Assembly (NCBI GenBank): GCA_019637555.1
Contig: JAHBVK010000024.1
Span: 24,108-88,107 of the forward strand
DNA from: Anaerolineae bacterium
GTDB lineage: Bacteria; Chloroflexota; Anaerolineae; Aggregatilineales; UBA2796
Direction of reading: 5' to 3'
Length of the DNA: 64,000 nucleotides
This document shows, piece by piece, positions 17,785 through 26,686 of the stretch; within the stretch, counting starts at the first letter, position 1; each line of letters opens with the position of its first letter. Position numbers and translations under genes: made by a program. The notes below the pieces were generated by a model. It saw nothing but the letters and a program-made list of their open reading frames with translations. It had not been told where the DNA came from and did not search any database.

Positions 17785-17823
17785 TTCTTCTTCTCCATAG
17801 TCAACCACAGAGCAACTATTTCG

Positions 17824-18762
17824 TTACTCATCGCCTACTCTTAACACGATCTTCCCGCGCACATGCCCACTTTCCTGCAAACGATGAGCTTCATTCATCG
17901 CTGCTAGTGGAAACACCCGCTCAACTGCTGGCTTGACGTAGCCCGCGTCGATCAGTTCCGCGATCTTCGCCATCTGCTCCCCGCTCGGTTTGACCAATAT
18001 CGACTCGGCGTGAATGTCGGATGCCTTCGCTTGCTCTTCATCCGGCTTGCCCGCGATGGAGATCAGTGTACCGCCGCGCCGCAATACCTTGAAGGATCGT
18101 GCCAGTGTATCATCTTCTCTGGTGGTGTTGAGCACGAAATCGACATCTTTAACGACTTCCTCAAAGGACTGCTTGGTGTAGTCAATCACTTGATCCACAC
18201 CGATCTCGCGCAGGTAATCGTGATTCCGCGCCGACGCCGTGCCAATCACTGTCGCACCTTTCCACTTCGCCAACTGCACCGCGATATGCCCGACTCCACC
18301 CGCAGCGGCAGGGATCAGAATACGTGCGCCTGCTTCCAGCTTGCCGACCTCGAATAATGCTTGCCACGCCGTCAATCCCACTAACGGCACGCCAGCCGCC
18401 GTCACCAGATCGATACGCTGCGGTGCTTTAGCCAGTTCAGTCCAATTTGCCGCTACATACTCCGCATATGCCGAGCCAACATCGGGAAATTCGACCATGC
18501 CATAGACGGCATCGCCCACCGCGAACGGCGCACCTGCCGTAGTCTCCGCGATCTCGCCCGCGATGTCCCAGCCCAGAATGAGCGGGAACGGCTTGTCGCT
18601 GTAATTCAAGCCTTTGCCTGCCCGCGTCTTAACATCCACCGGATTAATGCCTACGCCACGCACACGCACCAGCACCTGATCGGGTTTTAAGGTTGGCGTC
18701 GGCGCATCCTCATACTTGAGCACATCTGGATCGCCGTAGCCGTGAATTCGCACTGCTTTCAT
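17824..18762 (-). CDS. NADP-dependent quinone-oxidoreductase-like MDR protein
   Basis: The protein has 312 residues from the ATG at 18762, which has AGGTG 6 nt before it. It is a medium-chain dehydrogenase/reductase: an N-terminal GroES-like fold opening MKAVRIHGYGDPDVLKYED, then the NADPH fold with ILIPAAAGGVGHIAVQLAKW. The catalytic-zinc ligands of alcohol dehydrogenases are missing, which places it with zeta-crystallin-like quinone/enone reductases. It probably reduces quinones or activated alkenes in the cytosol. It precedes a PPOX flavoprotein on the same strand. Confidence 0.9.
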   Translation of the reverse strand: MKAVRIHGYGDPDVLKYEDAPTPTLKPDQVLVRVRGVGINPVDVKTRAGKGLNYSDKPFPLILGWDIAGEIAETTAGAPFAVGDAVYGMVEFPDVGSAYAEYVAANWTELAKAPQRIDLVTAAGVPLVGLTAWQALFEVGKLEAGARILIPAAAGGVGHIAVQLAKWKGATVIGTASARNHDYLREIGVDQVIDYTKQSFEEVVKDVDFVLNTTREDDTLARSFKVLRRGGTLISIAGKPDEEQAKASDIHAESILVKPSGEQMAKIAELIDAGYVKPAVERVFPLAAMNEAHRLQESGHVRGKIVLRVGDE

Positions 18763-18967
18763 TTGTTCACCTCTACCACACAGAATTAGCCACCATTCCA
18801 CATCTTACGCCATCCCTCACGGCACTATTTCTGGCACTCTGGTACTTTTTCTCAGCACTTCCTCTTTCTCAGCAGTTGCATAGCTTCTGAACACCTCTTG
18901 AACATCTCCGCCGTATCCTGATGGTCGTATCGGATCGAGATCGACAGGTGAGCAAGAGGATTAAGGC

Positions 18968-19411
18968 ATGATCTACCGCCTGAATAGCGCACTCCGTTCG
19001 CGGGAAATCGAACGGTTCGCCCACTTCGTTACCGTCGGTCTGACGGGTACGCTGGTGGACTTTGGCGTCTTGATCCTGCTCAAGGAATTGCTTGGCGTAC
19101 CGCTCCTGATAGCTAACGTGCTGTCCTACACGGCAGGTATCGTCAACAATTTTGTCCTCAACCGCCTGTGGACCTTTCCCGAAGCGCGGGGCAAACGGCT
19201 GTGGACTCAGTTCGGGCAGTTTGCCGCCGTCAGCGCCATCGGCTTGCTGATCAATACTGGCATCGTGCTGCTTCTCACCGCGCCGCTGTCAGCGTTGTTC
19301 AGTCAAGCGCAGATGGGCTATCTGGCGGCGAAACTTGTCGCAACAGTAGTGGTCCTGGTCTGGAACTTCTTCCTCAACCGCTACTGGACGTTTAGCGATG
19401 TGAAAAAGTAA
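18968..19411 (+). CDS. GtrA family membrane protein
   Basis: The 147-residue protein has four membrane segments and the family pattern FAHFVTVGLTGTLVDFGVLI near the start and KLVATVVVLVWNFFLNRYWT at the end, with NVLSYTAGIVNNFVLNRLWT between. GtrA-type proteins are thought to move polyprenyl-phosphate sugars to the outer face of the membrane. The next two genes are a GT2 polyprenyl-phosphate sugar transferase and a GT39 transferase, the classic three-gene set for decorating cell-surface glycans. It has a start ATG at 18968 after GAGGA. Confidence 0.92.
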   Translation: MIYRLNSALRSREIERFAHFVTVGLTGTLVDFGVLILLKELLGVPLLIANVLSYTAGIVNNFVLNRLWTFPEARGKRLWTQFGQFAAVSAIGLLINTGIVLLLTAPLSALFSQAQMGYLAAKLVATVVVLVWNFFLNRYWTFSDVKK

Positions 19412-19429
19412 TGGGCGTTTCGGCTGTTG

Positions 19430-20482
19430 ATGGAAGCGGGATTGGAGATGGATATGGTAGCGATAGAAAAGATAGTGGCGCAGCAACCCGTCCAGTGGCG
19501 GGGCGCAAAAACGCGGGTCGAGGCGGAAGCAGCAGAGATGGTAACGGTAAAACCACTACTCTCGATCATCTCGCCCGTGCATAACGAGGAAGCTGGACTA
19601 CAACAGCTATATCAGCGCGTCGATGCAGTCATGGAGAGCTTGGGCGTCACGTGGGAACTGATCCTCGTGGACGATGGCAGCCGCGATCTCTCGGCGGTGG
19701 AGATCGCCGGACTGCACGAGACAGATGATCGCGTTCGTGGCATGCGGCTCTCCCGCAACTTCGGGTTCCAGATCGCCGTCACTGCCGGATTGGATGTGGC
19801 GCAGGGCGAAGCGGTGATCCTGATGGATGCCGACTTGCAAGACCCGCCGGAAGTGATCCCACAGATGGTCGAACGCTGGCGCGAAGGCTACGATGTTGTC
19901 TACGGCGTCCGCGCAGAACGCGCTGGTGAAACGTGGTTTAAGAAGGCAAGCGCGGGCATGTTCTACCGCCTGATGCAGCGCATCACCAGCGTCGATATTC
20001 CGCTCGATACGGGCGACTTCCGCCTGATGGATCGCCGCGTAGTCGAGTCGATCCGCAAGATGTCGGAGCGTCATCGTTTTCTGCGCGGCTTGGTCAGTTG
20101 GGTGGGCTTCAAGCAAACCGGAGTCACCTATCACCGTGAAGCGCGGTTCGCTGGCGAGAGTAAATTCACGCTGCGGAAAATGATCAGCTTCGCCGTAGAC
20201 GCGGTTACGGGCTTCTCTTACTTTCCGCTGCAAATCGCCAACTGGCTCGGCTTCCTGATGGCGGGCATCAGCGCGCTGGCGATCATCGCCGTGATTTTGC
20301 TGCGCTTGTTCGGATCGAATGCGCCGCTGTTCGGGCAAGCTACCACACTGATCACAGTGCTTTTTCTCGGCGGCATCCAATTGATTTGCTTGGGCATCAT
20401 TGGTGAATATCTGGGGCGGATGTACGATGAAGTAAAAGCGCGTCCGCTATATCTGGTGCAGGAAACTTGGGGTATCGACTAA
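19430..20482 (+). CDS. Polyprenyl-phosphate glycosyltransferase, GT2 (GtrB/ArnC/DPM1-like)
   Basis: This enzyme of about 350 residues makes a polyprenyl-phosphate-linked sugar from an NDP-sugar at the inner membrane face. The GT-A domain has LSIISPVHNEEAGLQQL, ILVDDGSRD, VILMDADLQDPPEVIPQMVE (the DxD region) and GDFRLMDRRVVESIR. Two C-terminal membrane segments follow (LGFLMAGISALAIIAVILLR; LITVLFLGGIQLICLGIIGE) ending GEYLGRMYDEVKARPLYLVQ. Start codon is uncertain: ATGs at 19430, 19454 (GGAG 6 nt before) and 19538 are all in frame. It sits 18 bp after gtrA-like and before the GT39 gene. Confidence 0.92.
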   Translation: MEAGLEMDMVAIEKIVAQQPVQWRGAKTRVEAEAAEMVTVKPLLSIISPVHNEEAGLQQLYQRVDAVMESLGVTWELILVDDGSRDLSAVEIAGLHETDDRVRGMRLSRNFGFQIAVTAGLDVAQGEAVILMDADLQDPPEVIPQMVERWREGYDVVYGVRAERAGETWFKKASAGMFYRLMQRITSVDIPLDTGDFRLMDRRVVESIRKMSERHRFLRGLVSWVGFKQTGVTYHREARFAGESKFTLRKMISFAVDAVTGFSYFPLQIANWLGFLMAGISALAIIAVILLRLFGSNAPLFGQATTLITVLFLGGIQLICLGIIGEYLGRMYDEVKARPLYLVQETWGID

Positions 20483-20510
20483 CTTCACTAACTCCCTCCT
20501 CTCTAGTCAT

Positions 20511-20550
20511 GTCCTCTCCTCAGCAGTGAGGAGAGGGCAGGGAGAGGTTA
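20511..20550 (+). repeat. Palindromic intergenic repeat, family A
   Basis: CCTCTCCTCA (20513-20522) and TGAGGAGAGG (20527-20536) form a perfect 10-bp stem with a 4-nt loop, followed by a degenerate G-rich tail. Its position after the GT2 stop also makes it a possible transcript end. Confidence 0.7.
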
Positions 20551-20598
20551 ATTCAGGGTCACTGGCACATCATCACAAAATCTCCTCTCCTCCACATC

Positions 20599-20640
20599 TT
20601 CCCCTCTCCGTTGACGGAGAGGGCAGGGGGTGAGGTTAAC
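20599..20640 (+). repeat. Palindromic intergenic repeat, family A
   Basis: CCCTCTCCGT (20602-20611) pairs with ACGGAGAGGG (20614-20623), then GCAGGGGGTGAGG, the same tail as at 7195-7207. It lies 60 bp from the copy at 20511, just before the GT39 start. Confidence 0.72.
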
Positions 20641-20652
20641 CGGAGACTGGAC

Positions 20653-22749
20653 ATGACAACGACGACATCCGAACCACTAGCGCCCGTTTACGGGCAAGAG
20701 ACGAGTGAAAGGAACTGGCTGCAAAGCAAAGTGCTTGCCCATCTTCCACTTGCCACCGTTTTGCTCATCGGCATTATGCTGCTGGCAGTCGTGCTTAACT
20801 TTGCCAACATTAATACTATTGGCGACGCCAACGTGTACTACACCGCCGCCGTCAAGAGTATGCTGCAATCGTTCTCGAACTTCTTCTTCGTCGCCGCCGA
20901 ACCGGGCGGATCGGTATCGGTGGATAAACCGCCCCTCGGACTGTGGCTGCAAGCGATCAGCGCGCTGATCTTCGGCGTCAACGGCTTTGCGGTCACGCTG
21001 CCGCAAATTCTGGCGGGCATCTTCTCGATCCCCGTACTCTATGTACTGGTCAAACGCTACTTCGGCAGCGCCGCCGGGTTGATCGCCGCTTTTGTGCTGG
21101 CAGTCACTCCTGTCGCCATTGCCGCGCAGCGCAACAACACTATGGACGCCACCTTGATCTTCACGCTGCTGCTGGCGGCATGGGCATTCATCAAAGGCAC
21201 GGAGTCAGGGAGACTGCGCTGGCTGCTGCTCGGTGGTGTGCTGGTCGGCTTGGGCTTCAATATCAAGATGCTGCAAGCGTTTCTGCCGCTGCCTGCCTTC
21301 TATGCCCTCTATTTCTTGGGCGCTAAAGTCGGCTGGTGGCGCAAGATCGGGCACCTGATCGCTACCACTGTCGTGCTGCTGGCGGTATCGCTGTCGTGGG
21401 TCGCTATTGTGGATCTCACGCCTGCCAGTCAGCGTCCCTATGTCGGCAGCAGTTCAACCAACAGCGCTCTCGAACTGGCAATTGGTTATAACGGTTTGGA
21501 GCGTCTGTTTGGCGGCGTGATCGGTGGCGGCGGTGGCGCTGCACTGCCTAGCACCGGTGACGGCGGTTTCGGTACGCCTCCTAATACTGCTCCGGATGCG
21601 ACCAATGGTTTCGCTCCACCAGCGGACGACGGCAGCACGACAGACGGCACTGATGGCACTGATGACAGAGGCGGCTTCCGTCCTGACGATGGCGGTATGG
21701 GCGCACCCGGCGGCGGCGGTATCGGCGCAGGCGAAATCGGTCAGGCAAGTATCACGCGCTTGTTCACTACGCCGCTGGCGAACGAAATAAGTTGGCTGCT
21801 GCCCTTCGGTCTGTTCTCGGTTGGCTTGCTGGTCGTCGCTTCCCGCGTTCGGCTGCCCCTCAGCGATGCTCATAAAGGTGCAGTGCTGTTTGGCGGTTGG
21901 CTGCTGACGGAAGTGGTCTTCTTCAGCGCGGCGAGTTTCTTCCACGCTTACTATCTGGCGATGTTAGCACCGCCACTGGCGGCACTGGTCGGCATCGGTG
22001 TGCTGCGCCTATGGAAACTGCGCGATCAACATCACCTGCTGGCGAGTCTGTTGTTGATTGCCGCTGGCGCGGGTACGCTGCTGTTTCAGGTTAGTGTCGC
22101 CAGCCAATACACCAGCCTCAGTTCGCTGTGGTGGATAGTTCCGGCGGTGGTCATGCTAGTGATCGGTGCGCTGCTTCTGCTCCAGCGGATCAACGCCTCG
22201 CCCAAGTTGCTGATCGCTGGTTTTGTCTGCATCGTCTTTGCGATGACACTCGTGCCTACGGTCTGGGCAGGCTTGACCACGCTGGATACAGGCAATAACA
22301 CCACGCTGCCACACGCCTACTCTGGCACAAACAGCGGTGGCGGGTTTGCTGGTGCAGGTCGTGATGATGGCGGGATGGCTGGCGGCTTCGGCAATGATCG
22401 CAGCGTCAATAGCGAGCTGCTGACTTACTTGCAGGAGAACACACAGGACACGCGCTATCTAGTTGCGGTGCAAAGCTCGATGCAGGGCGATCCCTACATC
22501 CTCGCCACTGGACGCCCCGTACTGCTGATGGGTGGATTCTCCGGCAGCGATCCGGTGGTGGACGCCACTGATTTGCAACGGTTGGTAGATAATGGCGAAC
22601 TGCGCTACATCCTTTATGGCGGACGCGGCGGTCCGGGCGGCAATACCAGCAGCACGATCAGCACATGGCTGCAATCAAGCTGCACCGTCGTCACGGATGT
22701 ATCCAGCAGTGGCGGTACGCTCTATCAGTGCTTACCAACCACCAGCTAA
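20653..22749 (+). CDS. GT39 family glycosyltransferase (ArnT/YkcA-like) with Gly-rich loops
   Basis: The 698-residue polytopic GT-C transferase starts at the ATG 20653 (GGAG 7 nt upstream); an upstream TTG lies within a repeat. The catalytic loop after the first membrane segment has NINTIGDANVYYTAAVKSML and SVDKPPLGLWLQAISALIFG, hallmarks of the ArnT-related family. Residues about 286-365 are a Gly/Asp/Thr/Pro-rich low-complexity insert, and 555-580 is a second Gly-rich stretch; such inserts are known in this group. The C-terminal 130 residues are a soluble extracytoplasmic domain. It would use the lipid-linked sugar made by the GT2 gene and moved by GtrA. The acceptor is unknown. Confidence 0.9.
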   Translation: MTTTTSEPLAPVYGQETSERNWLQSKVLAHLPLATVLLIGIMLLAVVLNFANINTIGDANVYYTAAVKSMLQSFSNFFFVAAEPGGSVSVDKPPLGLWLQAISALIFGVNGFAVTLPQILAGIFSIPVLYVLVKRYFGSAAGLIAAFVLAVTPVAIAAQRNNTMDATLIFTLLLAAWAFIKGTESGRLRWLLLGGVLVGLGFNIKMLQAFLPLPAFYALYFLGAKVGWWRKIGHLIATTVVLLAVSLSWVAIVDLTPASQRPYVGSSSTNSALELAIGYNGLERLFGGVIGGGGGAALPSTGDGGFGTPPNTAPDATNGFAPPADDGSTTDGTDGTDDRGGFRPDDGGMGAPGGGGIGAGEIGQASITRLFTTPLANEISWLLPFGLFSVGLLVVASRVRLPLSDAHKGAVLFGGWLLTEVVFFSAASFFHAYYLAMLAPPLAALVGIGVLRLWKLRDQHHLLASLLLIAAGAGTLLFQVSVASQYTSLSSLWWIVPAVVMLVIGALLLLQRINASPKLLIAGFVCIVFAMTLVPTVWAGLTTLDTGNNTTLPHAYSGTNSGGGFAGAGRDDGGMAGGFGNDRSVNSELLTYLQENTQDTRYLVAVQSSMQGDPYILATGRPVLLMGGFSGSDPVVDATDLQRLVDNGELRYILYGGRGGPGGNTSSTISTWLQSSCTVVTDVSSSGGTLYQCLPTTS

Positions 22750-22809
22750 TCGGAAGTGATATAGAGTTGATTTAGCAGTTGGTGTTACCAACAACCTCCG
22801 CCTCTTGGT

Positions 22810-22863
22810 TCCCCTCTCCTAATCTGTACTCGGATTGGAGAGGGGGTCAGGGGGTGAGGCTAC
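22810..22863 (+). repeat. Palindromic intergenic repeat, family A
   Basis: CCCTCTCC-TAATC pairs with GATT-GGAGAGGG around the loop TGTACTCG, followed by GGTCAGGGGGTGAGGC. It is the fullest direct copy of the family and lies between the GT39 gene and the two-component pair. Confidence 0.78.
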
Positions 22864-22895
22864 ATGTAAAAGCAGCAGACTAAGGGAGAAGTTCC

Positions 22896-23600
22896 GTGAA
22901 GACCGTTTTAATCGTCGATGACAAAATGAGTGTGCAGCGCCTGATCGCGGATTATCTGACGGAAAACGGCTTTCGCACAGTGTTGGCAAACAACGGACGT
23001 GAAGCGCTGTTCGTCGCTCGTCACGAGAAACCCGACATCGTATTACTGGACATCATGATGCCGGAAATGGACGGACTGGAATTCATGCGCCGCTTTCGCA
23101 AAGAGCGTAACACACCTGTGATCATGCTGACAGCGAAAGTAGAGGAGACGGATAAAGTCGTCGGACTCGAACTGGGCGCGGATGACTACGTGACCAAACC
23201 TTTCGGCATGGCGGAATTGGTGGCGCGCATTCGGGCAGTGCTGCGTCGTGTCTACGAACACGATGAAGCGCCGTCCGCCGAAGTGCTGCGCGTCGGTGAT
23301 GTCTCACTGGATAAGCGCACCCGCATTGTCACCGTCGGAGATCGCAAGGTGGAGCTAACGCCCTCCGAGTTCGATCTGCTGACTATTATGATGGCTGCGC
23401 CGGGGCAAGTGTTCTCGCGTGGCGATCTACTGGAACGCTTGAAGGGTAACTCTTTCGAGAATGTCGAGCGCACCGTTGATGTTCATATCCGCAATCTACG
23501 CGCCAAGATCGAGCCTGATCCCGGCAGTCCGCAGCATGTTTTAACCGTTTTTGGCGTGGGCTATCGCTTTAACAGCGATTTTGACAAAGGCAGTTCCTGA
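22896..23600 (+). CDS. OmpR/PhoB-family response regulator
   Basis: This is a 234-residue DNA-binding response regulator. The receiver has the acidic pair D8-D9 in LIVDDK, phosphoacceptor Asp52 in VLLDIMMPEMDG, Thr in IMLTAK and Lys in DDYVTKPFGMAEL. The C-terminal winged helix (about 130-228) contains LTPSEFDLLTIMM, NVERTVDVHIRNLRAKIEPD and VFGVGYRF. The start is the GTG at 22896 with GGAGA upstream. Its stop overlaps the kinase start by 1 nt, so the two form an operon. The neighbouring glycan cassette is a plausible target, but no binding site is identified. Confidence 0.95.
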   Translation: MKTVLIVDDKMSVQRLIADYLTENGFRTVLANNGREALFVARHEKPDIVLLDIMMPEMDGLEFMRRFRKERNTPVIMLTAKVEETDKVVGLELGADDYVTKPFGMAELVARIRAVLRRVYEHDEAPSAEVLRVGDVSLDKRTRIVTVGDRKVELTPSEFDLLTIMMAAPGQVFSRGDLLERLKGNSFENVERTVDVHIRNLRAKIEPDPGSPQHVLTVFGVGYRFNSDFDKGSS

Positions 23601-25009
23601 TGCGCTCCCTCACCTTCAAATGGATTGTCACGCTGCTGTTGACTAGTTTGGTTGGTGTCGTACTGGTCGGTGCGTTTGCCTATCGTGCGACCGCCACCGA
23701 GTATGATCGGCTGCGTGTGGAACAATCGCAGGCTGTATTTGTGCGCGAAGTCACAGCCTATTACGAAGAGCACGGATCATGGGCTGGCTTGGAAGAATGG
23801 CTAGCAGCGCAGCATCCGACTAACTATGGCGGCGATTACGGTGGCAACACTGGTGCTCCTAATTCGGGAGGCGGAGGTGGCGGTTATCGTAGTGATCCAC
23901 CCCAGCTATTTGCGCTCGTGGATGCCAATGGAGTCTGTGTGGTCGGGCATGGACCCTTCAATAACGGTCAGCAAGTGCCTGCGCAAGATTTGTCGGATGG
24001 CGTCCCTATCGTAGTTGATGGAGAAAAGGTTGGCACGGCGTTGCTGGCACAGCCGCCACCGCAGCTCGATCCCCGCGAACAACGTTATCTGGATAGCACC
24101 AATAAGGCACTCTTAGTTGGTGCAATCGGCGCGAGCGCGTTGGCGCTGTTGATTGGTGTGCTGCTTTCGCGCACCTTCTTACGACCACTCTCTGAACTGA
24201 CACGCGCCATCACCGCCATGCAGCAAGGCGATCTGAATCAGCAGGTGCAAGTACGCACCAAAGATGAGCTAGGTGCGCTGGCACAAACCTTCAATCAAAT
24301 GAGCGCACAGATCCATCGTGCCAATCAGTTGCGCAAGCAGATGACCGCCGACATTGCCCACGATCTCCGTACCCCGCTAATGGTCATCTCAGGTTATCTG
24401 GAAGCACTGCGGGATGGCACACTGCAGCCCACTCAAGCCCGCTTCGATGCCATGAACAAAGAGGCAGTGCTGCTCAACCGTCTGATCGAGGATTTACGCA
24501 CACTGTCACTCGCAGATGCAGGTGAACTCAAGCTGATCTATCAATCCATCCCGCCGCGGGAATTGTTGGAACAGGTGCGTCAATCTTTCGAGCCACTCGC
24601 CAATGATCAACGGCTCGAACTGAGCGTCGCAGTCGAGGATAACCTGCCCGCACTGACAATTGATCGAGAACGCATGGCACAAGTGCTGGGTAATCTGGTG
24701 ACCAATGCGCTGCGCTATACACCGGTAGGAGGCACGATCACGCTGCGGGCGTCGAGCCATCCGCAGGGCGTACAGTTGGCGGTCAGCGACACCGGATCGG
24801 GCATCGCGGAGGAGCACATCGCCAACATCTTCGAGCGCTTCTATCGCACCGAATCGTCCCGCTATCAAGGTGACGGTGACACCGAGTCGGGCTTGGGCTT
24901 AGCGATTGCCAAATCTATCGTGGAAGCACATCACGGCACAATTGGCGTGGAGAGCAAGCTAGGAGTCGGCAGCACTTTCAGAATCATCCTGCCGCGTGCC
25001 GACAAATGA
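23600..25009 (+). CDS. Membrane sensor histidine kinase
   Basis: The 469-residue partner of the upstream regulator has TM1 at about 8-27, an extracytoplasmic sensor at about 30-170, TM2 at about 172-192 (ALLVGAIGASALALLIGVLL), HAMP to about 245, the phosphoacceptor His254 in DIAHDLRTPLMVISGYLEAL, and an HATPase domain with N-box NLVTNALRYTP, G1 DTGSGI and G2 GLGLAIAKSIVEAHHG. The sensor contains a Gly/Asn/Tyr-rich run (GGDYGGNTGAPNSGGGGGGY) and then a PAS-like stretch (LFALVDANGVCVVGHGP). This Gly-rich loop recalls that of the GT39 protein encoded two genes earlier. The signal is unknown. Confidence 0.95.
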   Translation: MRSLTFKWIVTLLLTSLVGVVLVGAFAYRATATEYDRLRVEQSQAVFVREVTAYYEEHGSWAGLEEWLAAQHPTNYGGDYGGNTGAPNSGGGGGGYRSDPPQLFALVDANGVCVVGHGPFNNGQQVPAQDLSDGVPIVVDGEKVGTALLAQPPPQLDPREQRYLDSTNKALLVGAIGASALALLIGVLLSRTFLRPLSELTRAITAMQQGDLNQQVQVRTKDELGALAQTFNQMSAQIHRANQLRKQMTADIAHDLRTPLMVISGYLEALRDGTLQPTQARFDAMNKEAVLLNRLIEDLRTLSLADAGELKLIYQSIPPRELLEQVRQSFEPLANDQRLELSVAVEDNLPALTIDRERMAQVLGNLVTNALRYTPVGGTITLRASSHPQGVQLAVSDTGSGIAEEHIANIFERFYRTESSRYQGDGDTESGLGLAIAKSIVEAHHGTIGVESKLGVGSTFRIILPRADK

Positions 25010-25023
25010 TCAGCAATCTAGCT

Positions 25024-25057
25024 GCGATGAGAGAGGAAACGCTTCCTTTCTCATCGC
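25024..25057. terminator. Bidirectional terminator hairpin
   Basis: A 15-bp stem (25024-25038 with 25043-25057, one G-T wobble) has loop ACGC and lies between the converging histidine kinase and L7/L12-like genes. It is followed on the plus strand by TTGTTTTG. It can stop transcription from both sides. Confidence 0.8.
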
Positions 25058-25084
25058 CATTGTTTTGCACACCGCAAAATTTGC

Positions 25085-25360
25085 TTAGCGCTGCCCGAAC
25101 ATCTCCTTCTCAATTACTTCTACTGCGTCTTTTGCCTCTCGCAGTCCCGTACGCAACTCCACCTGATACAACTTAATCGCTTCCATCTTTTTCCCGGTCC
25201 TGATCAATTCCTCGATCTGCGGACGTATCCCTAACTCTAGATCGGGCGGATTATCCTCGTAATTGATGTTCAGATGCTTCATCAGGAAGTCAACTTTGCG
25301 CTGTAACTCGGCGACCTGCTGCATCAAGGTCGTAATGCGCTCGTAATCGGTTGAGGACAT
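25085..25360 (-). CDS. Small protein with ribosomal L7/L12 C-terminal-like domain
   Basis: The protein has 91 residues. The first 30 are a coiled-coil-like helix (TTLMQQVAELQRKVDFLMKH). Residues 55-85 read IRTGKKMEAIKLYQVELRTG then LREAKDAVEVIEKE, which matches the helix-turn-helix of the bL12 C-terminal domain (IKxYREVTGLGLKEAKDAVE), the factor-binding face. True bL12 is longer and has a dimerisation N-terminus and hinge. Here the 120-residue architecture is replaced by a coiled coil. It is isolated from ribosomal genes. The start has AGGGAAG upstream on the minus strand. Its role, perhaps as a ribosome or GTPase contact, is unknown. Confidence 0.8.
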   Translation of the reverse strand: MSSTDYERITTLMQQVAELQRKVDFLMKHLNINYEDNPPDLELGIRPQIEELIRTGKKMEAIKLYQVELRTGLREAKDAVEVIEKEMFGQR

Positions 25361-25588
25361 GCGCTTCCCTCTTTCTGGTGGTAGTAGTTGGTATATTCAA
25401 ACCAATATTTTACAAAAGATGTTGTTTACTCATCTCATCGAATCGTTTGTAATTGCTGCATTGCTTATTCCATCTGCTGTGTATTGTCGGTATCACTCCA
25501 CTGTCTGCAATCACCTTTACTTATCTCTACTAGCACGAATATTTCCCCAATGGAATTATTAGTGATTCCTTCAGCAGTAAAGTATCAT

Positions 25589-25602
25589 TGGAACTGTTTC
25601 CA
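25589..25602. promoter_or_regulatory. LacI-type operator candidate
   Basis: TGGAACTGTTTCCA has arms TGGAA and TTCCA around CTGT, close to the CcpA/LacI-family consensus TGGAAnCGnTTCCA. It stands 52 bp before the LacI-type gene, where autoregulation would act. The surrounding 25361-25653 is AT-rich and otherwise shows no feature. Confidence 0.45.
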
Positions 25603-25653
25603 TTTCGCTCACAGATCGATTTAGTTCAGAGTCGGTAACGAACGTACATCAAC

Positions 25654-26679
25654 ATGAAGCATTCACCGGAAAAACAAAACGTCACGATTGCCGATGTCGC
25701 GGAAGTGGCGCAGGTTTCCAAGATGAGCGTGTCCCGTGTGCTCAACGGTCAACCGGGCGTCTCGCAGAAAACGCGTCAGCGCATTCTGGAAGTCATCGCC
25801 GAACTCGGTTACGTCGCCGCGCCGGGACCGAACTCTCGTCCCGTTGGTACGAAACTGGTGGCGTTGATGGTGCCAGACATCACCACCACTTACATGGGCG
25901 AGATTTTGCGCGGCGTTTCTGGCGCAGCGGAGCGACTTAACTACGGTCTGATGCTCTACACGCAGGGCGCAGTCAGCGATATTCAGCGCACCAGCTACTA
26001 TCTCTCCGTGCTAGGCAGCAGTCTGGTCGATGGTGTGCTTCTTGTTGTCCCGCATGATTTCGAAATCATTGTCACCGATTTGAAAGAACACGATCTCCCT
26101 TACGTGATCATCGATCACCACAGCAACACGGGCGAAGAACCCAGCGTTACAGCAACTAACCGCAAAGGCATGATCGATGCCATGCGGCATTTACTGGCGC
26201 TAGGGCATCGCCGCATCGGTTTTATCACCGGACGTATGGATATTGTCTGTGCGCAGGATCGTTTGCAGGGATACCGTGACGGTCTGGTGGAGGTAAAACT
26301 TCCCTTCGATCCCGAACTGGTGCGCGAAGGCGATTTCTTGCAACAATCGGGTTTTCAACATACCCGCGCTCTGCTGCAACTTCCCGATCCCCCTACTGCC
26401 ATCATCGCCTCGAATGATGTGATGGCGCTTGGTGCGATGGATGCGGCGAAGGCAGCGGGCAAAATGATCGGGCGAGATCTCTCCATCGTCGGTTTTGATG
26501 ACATCTACATGGCATCACAAACCTATCCACCGCTGACCACCGTGCGCCAGCCGATGGCGAACATGGGTGAAGCGGCTCTGGAGATGTTGGTAACTTTGCT
26601 TCAGGGACGCCCGCTGCTCAACTCCCGCCGTGAACTTCCCACCGAGTTGGTCATCCGTGAATCCACCGGACGCGCCTAG
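25654..26679 (+). CDS. LacI-family transcriptional regulator
   Basis: The 341-residue repressor has an N-terminal helix-turn-helix at residues 10-30 (VTIADVAEVAQVSKMSVSRV, hinge LNGQPGVSQKTRQRILEVIA) followed by a periplasmic-binding-protein-like sugar domain (LVALMVPDITTTYMGEILRG; DGVLLVVPHDFE; GHRRIGFITGRMDIVCAQDR; AIIASNDVMALGAMDAA; VGFDDIYMASQTYPPLTTVR). These are standard GalR/LacI signatures. It is convergent with the GH10 xylanase, 250 bp away, so control of xylan use is a reasonable guess. An operator-like site lies upstream. Confidence 0.95.
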   Translation: MKHSPEKQNVTIADVAEVAQVSKMSVSRVLNGQPGVSQKTRQRILEVIAELGYVAAPGPNSRPVGTKLVALMVPDITTTYMGEILRGVSGAAERLNYGLMLYTQGAVSDIQRTSYYLSVLGSSLVDGVLLVVPHDFEIIVTDLKEHDLPYVIIDHHSNTGEEPSVTATNRKGMIDAMRHLLALGHRRIGFITGRMDIVCAQDRLQGYRDGLVEVKLPFDPELVREGDFLQQSGFQHTRALLQLPDPPTAIIASNDVMALGAMDAAKAAGKMIGRDLSIVGFDDIYMASQTYPPLTTVRQPMANMGEAALEMLVTLLQGRPLLNSRRELPTELVIRESTGRA

Positions 26680-26686
26680 GGGAAGT

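Noticed and set aside
19607..20380. 257-codon open frame on the minus strand
   Set aside because: It is antisense to the GT2 gene, whose motifs are complete; its translation has no fold-like pattern.
20677..21945. Collagen-like or silk-like separate gene for the Gly-rich stretch
   Set aside because: The Gly-rich stretch lies within the GT39 frame, flanked by membrane segments of the family; it is an insert.
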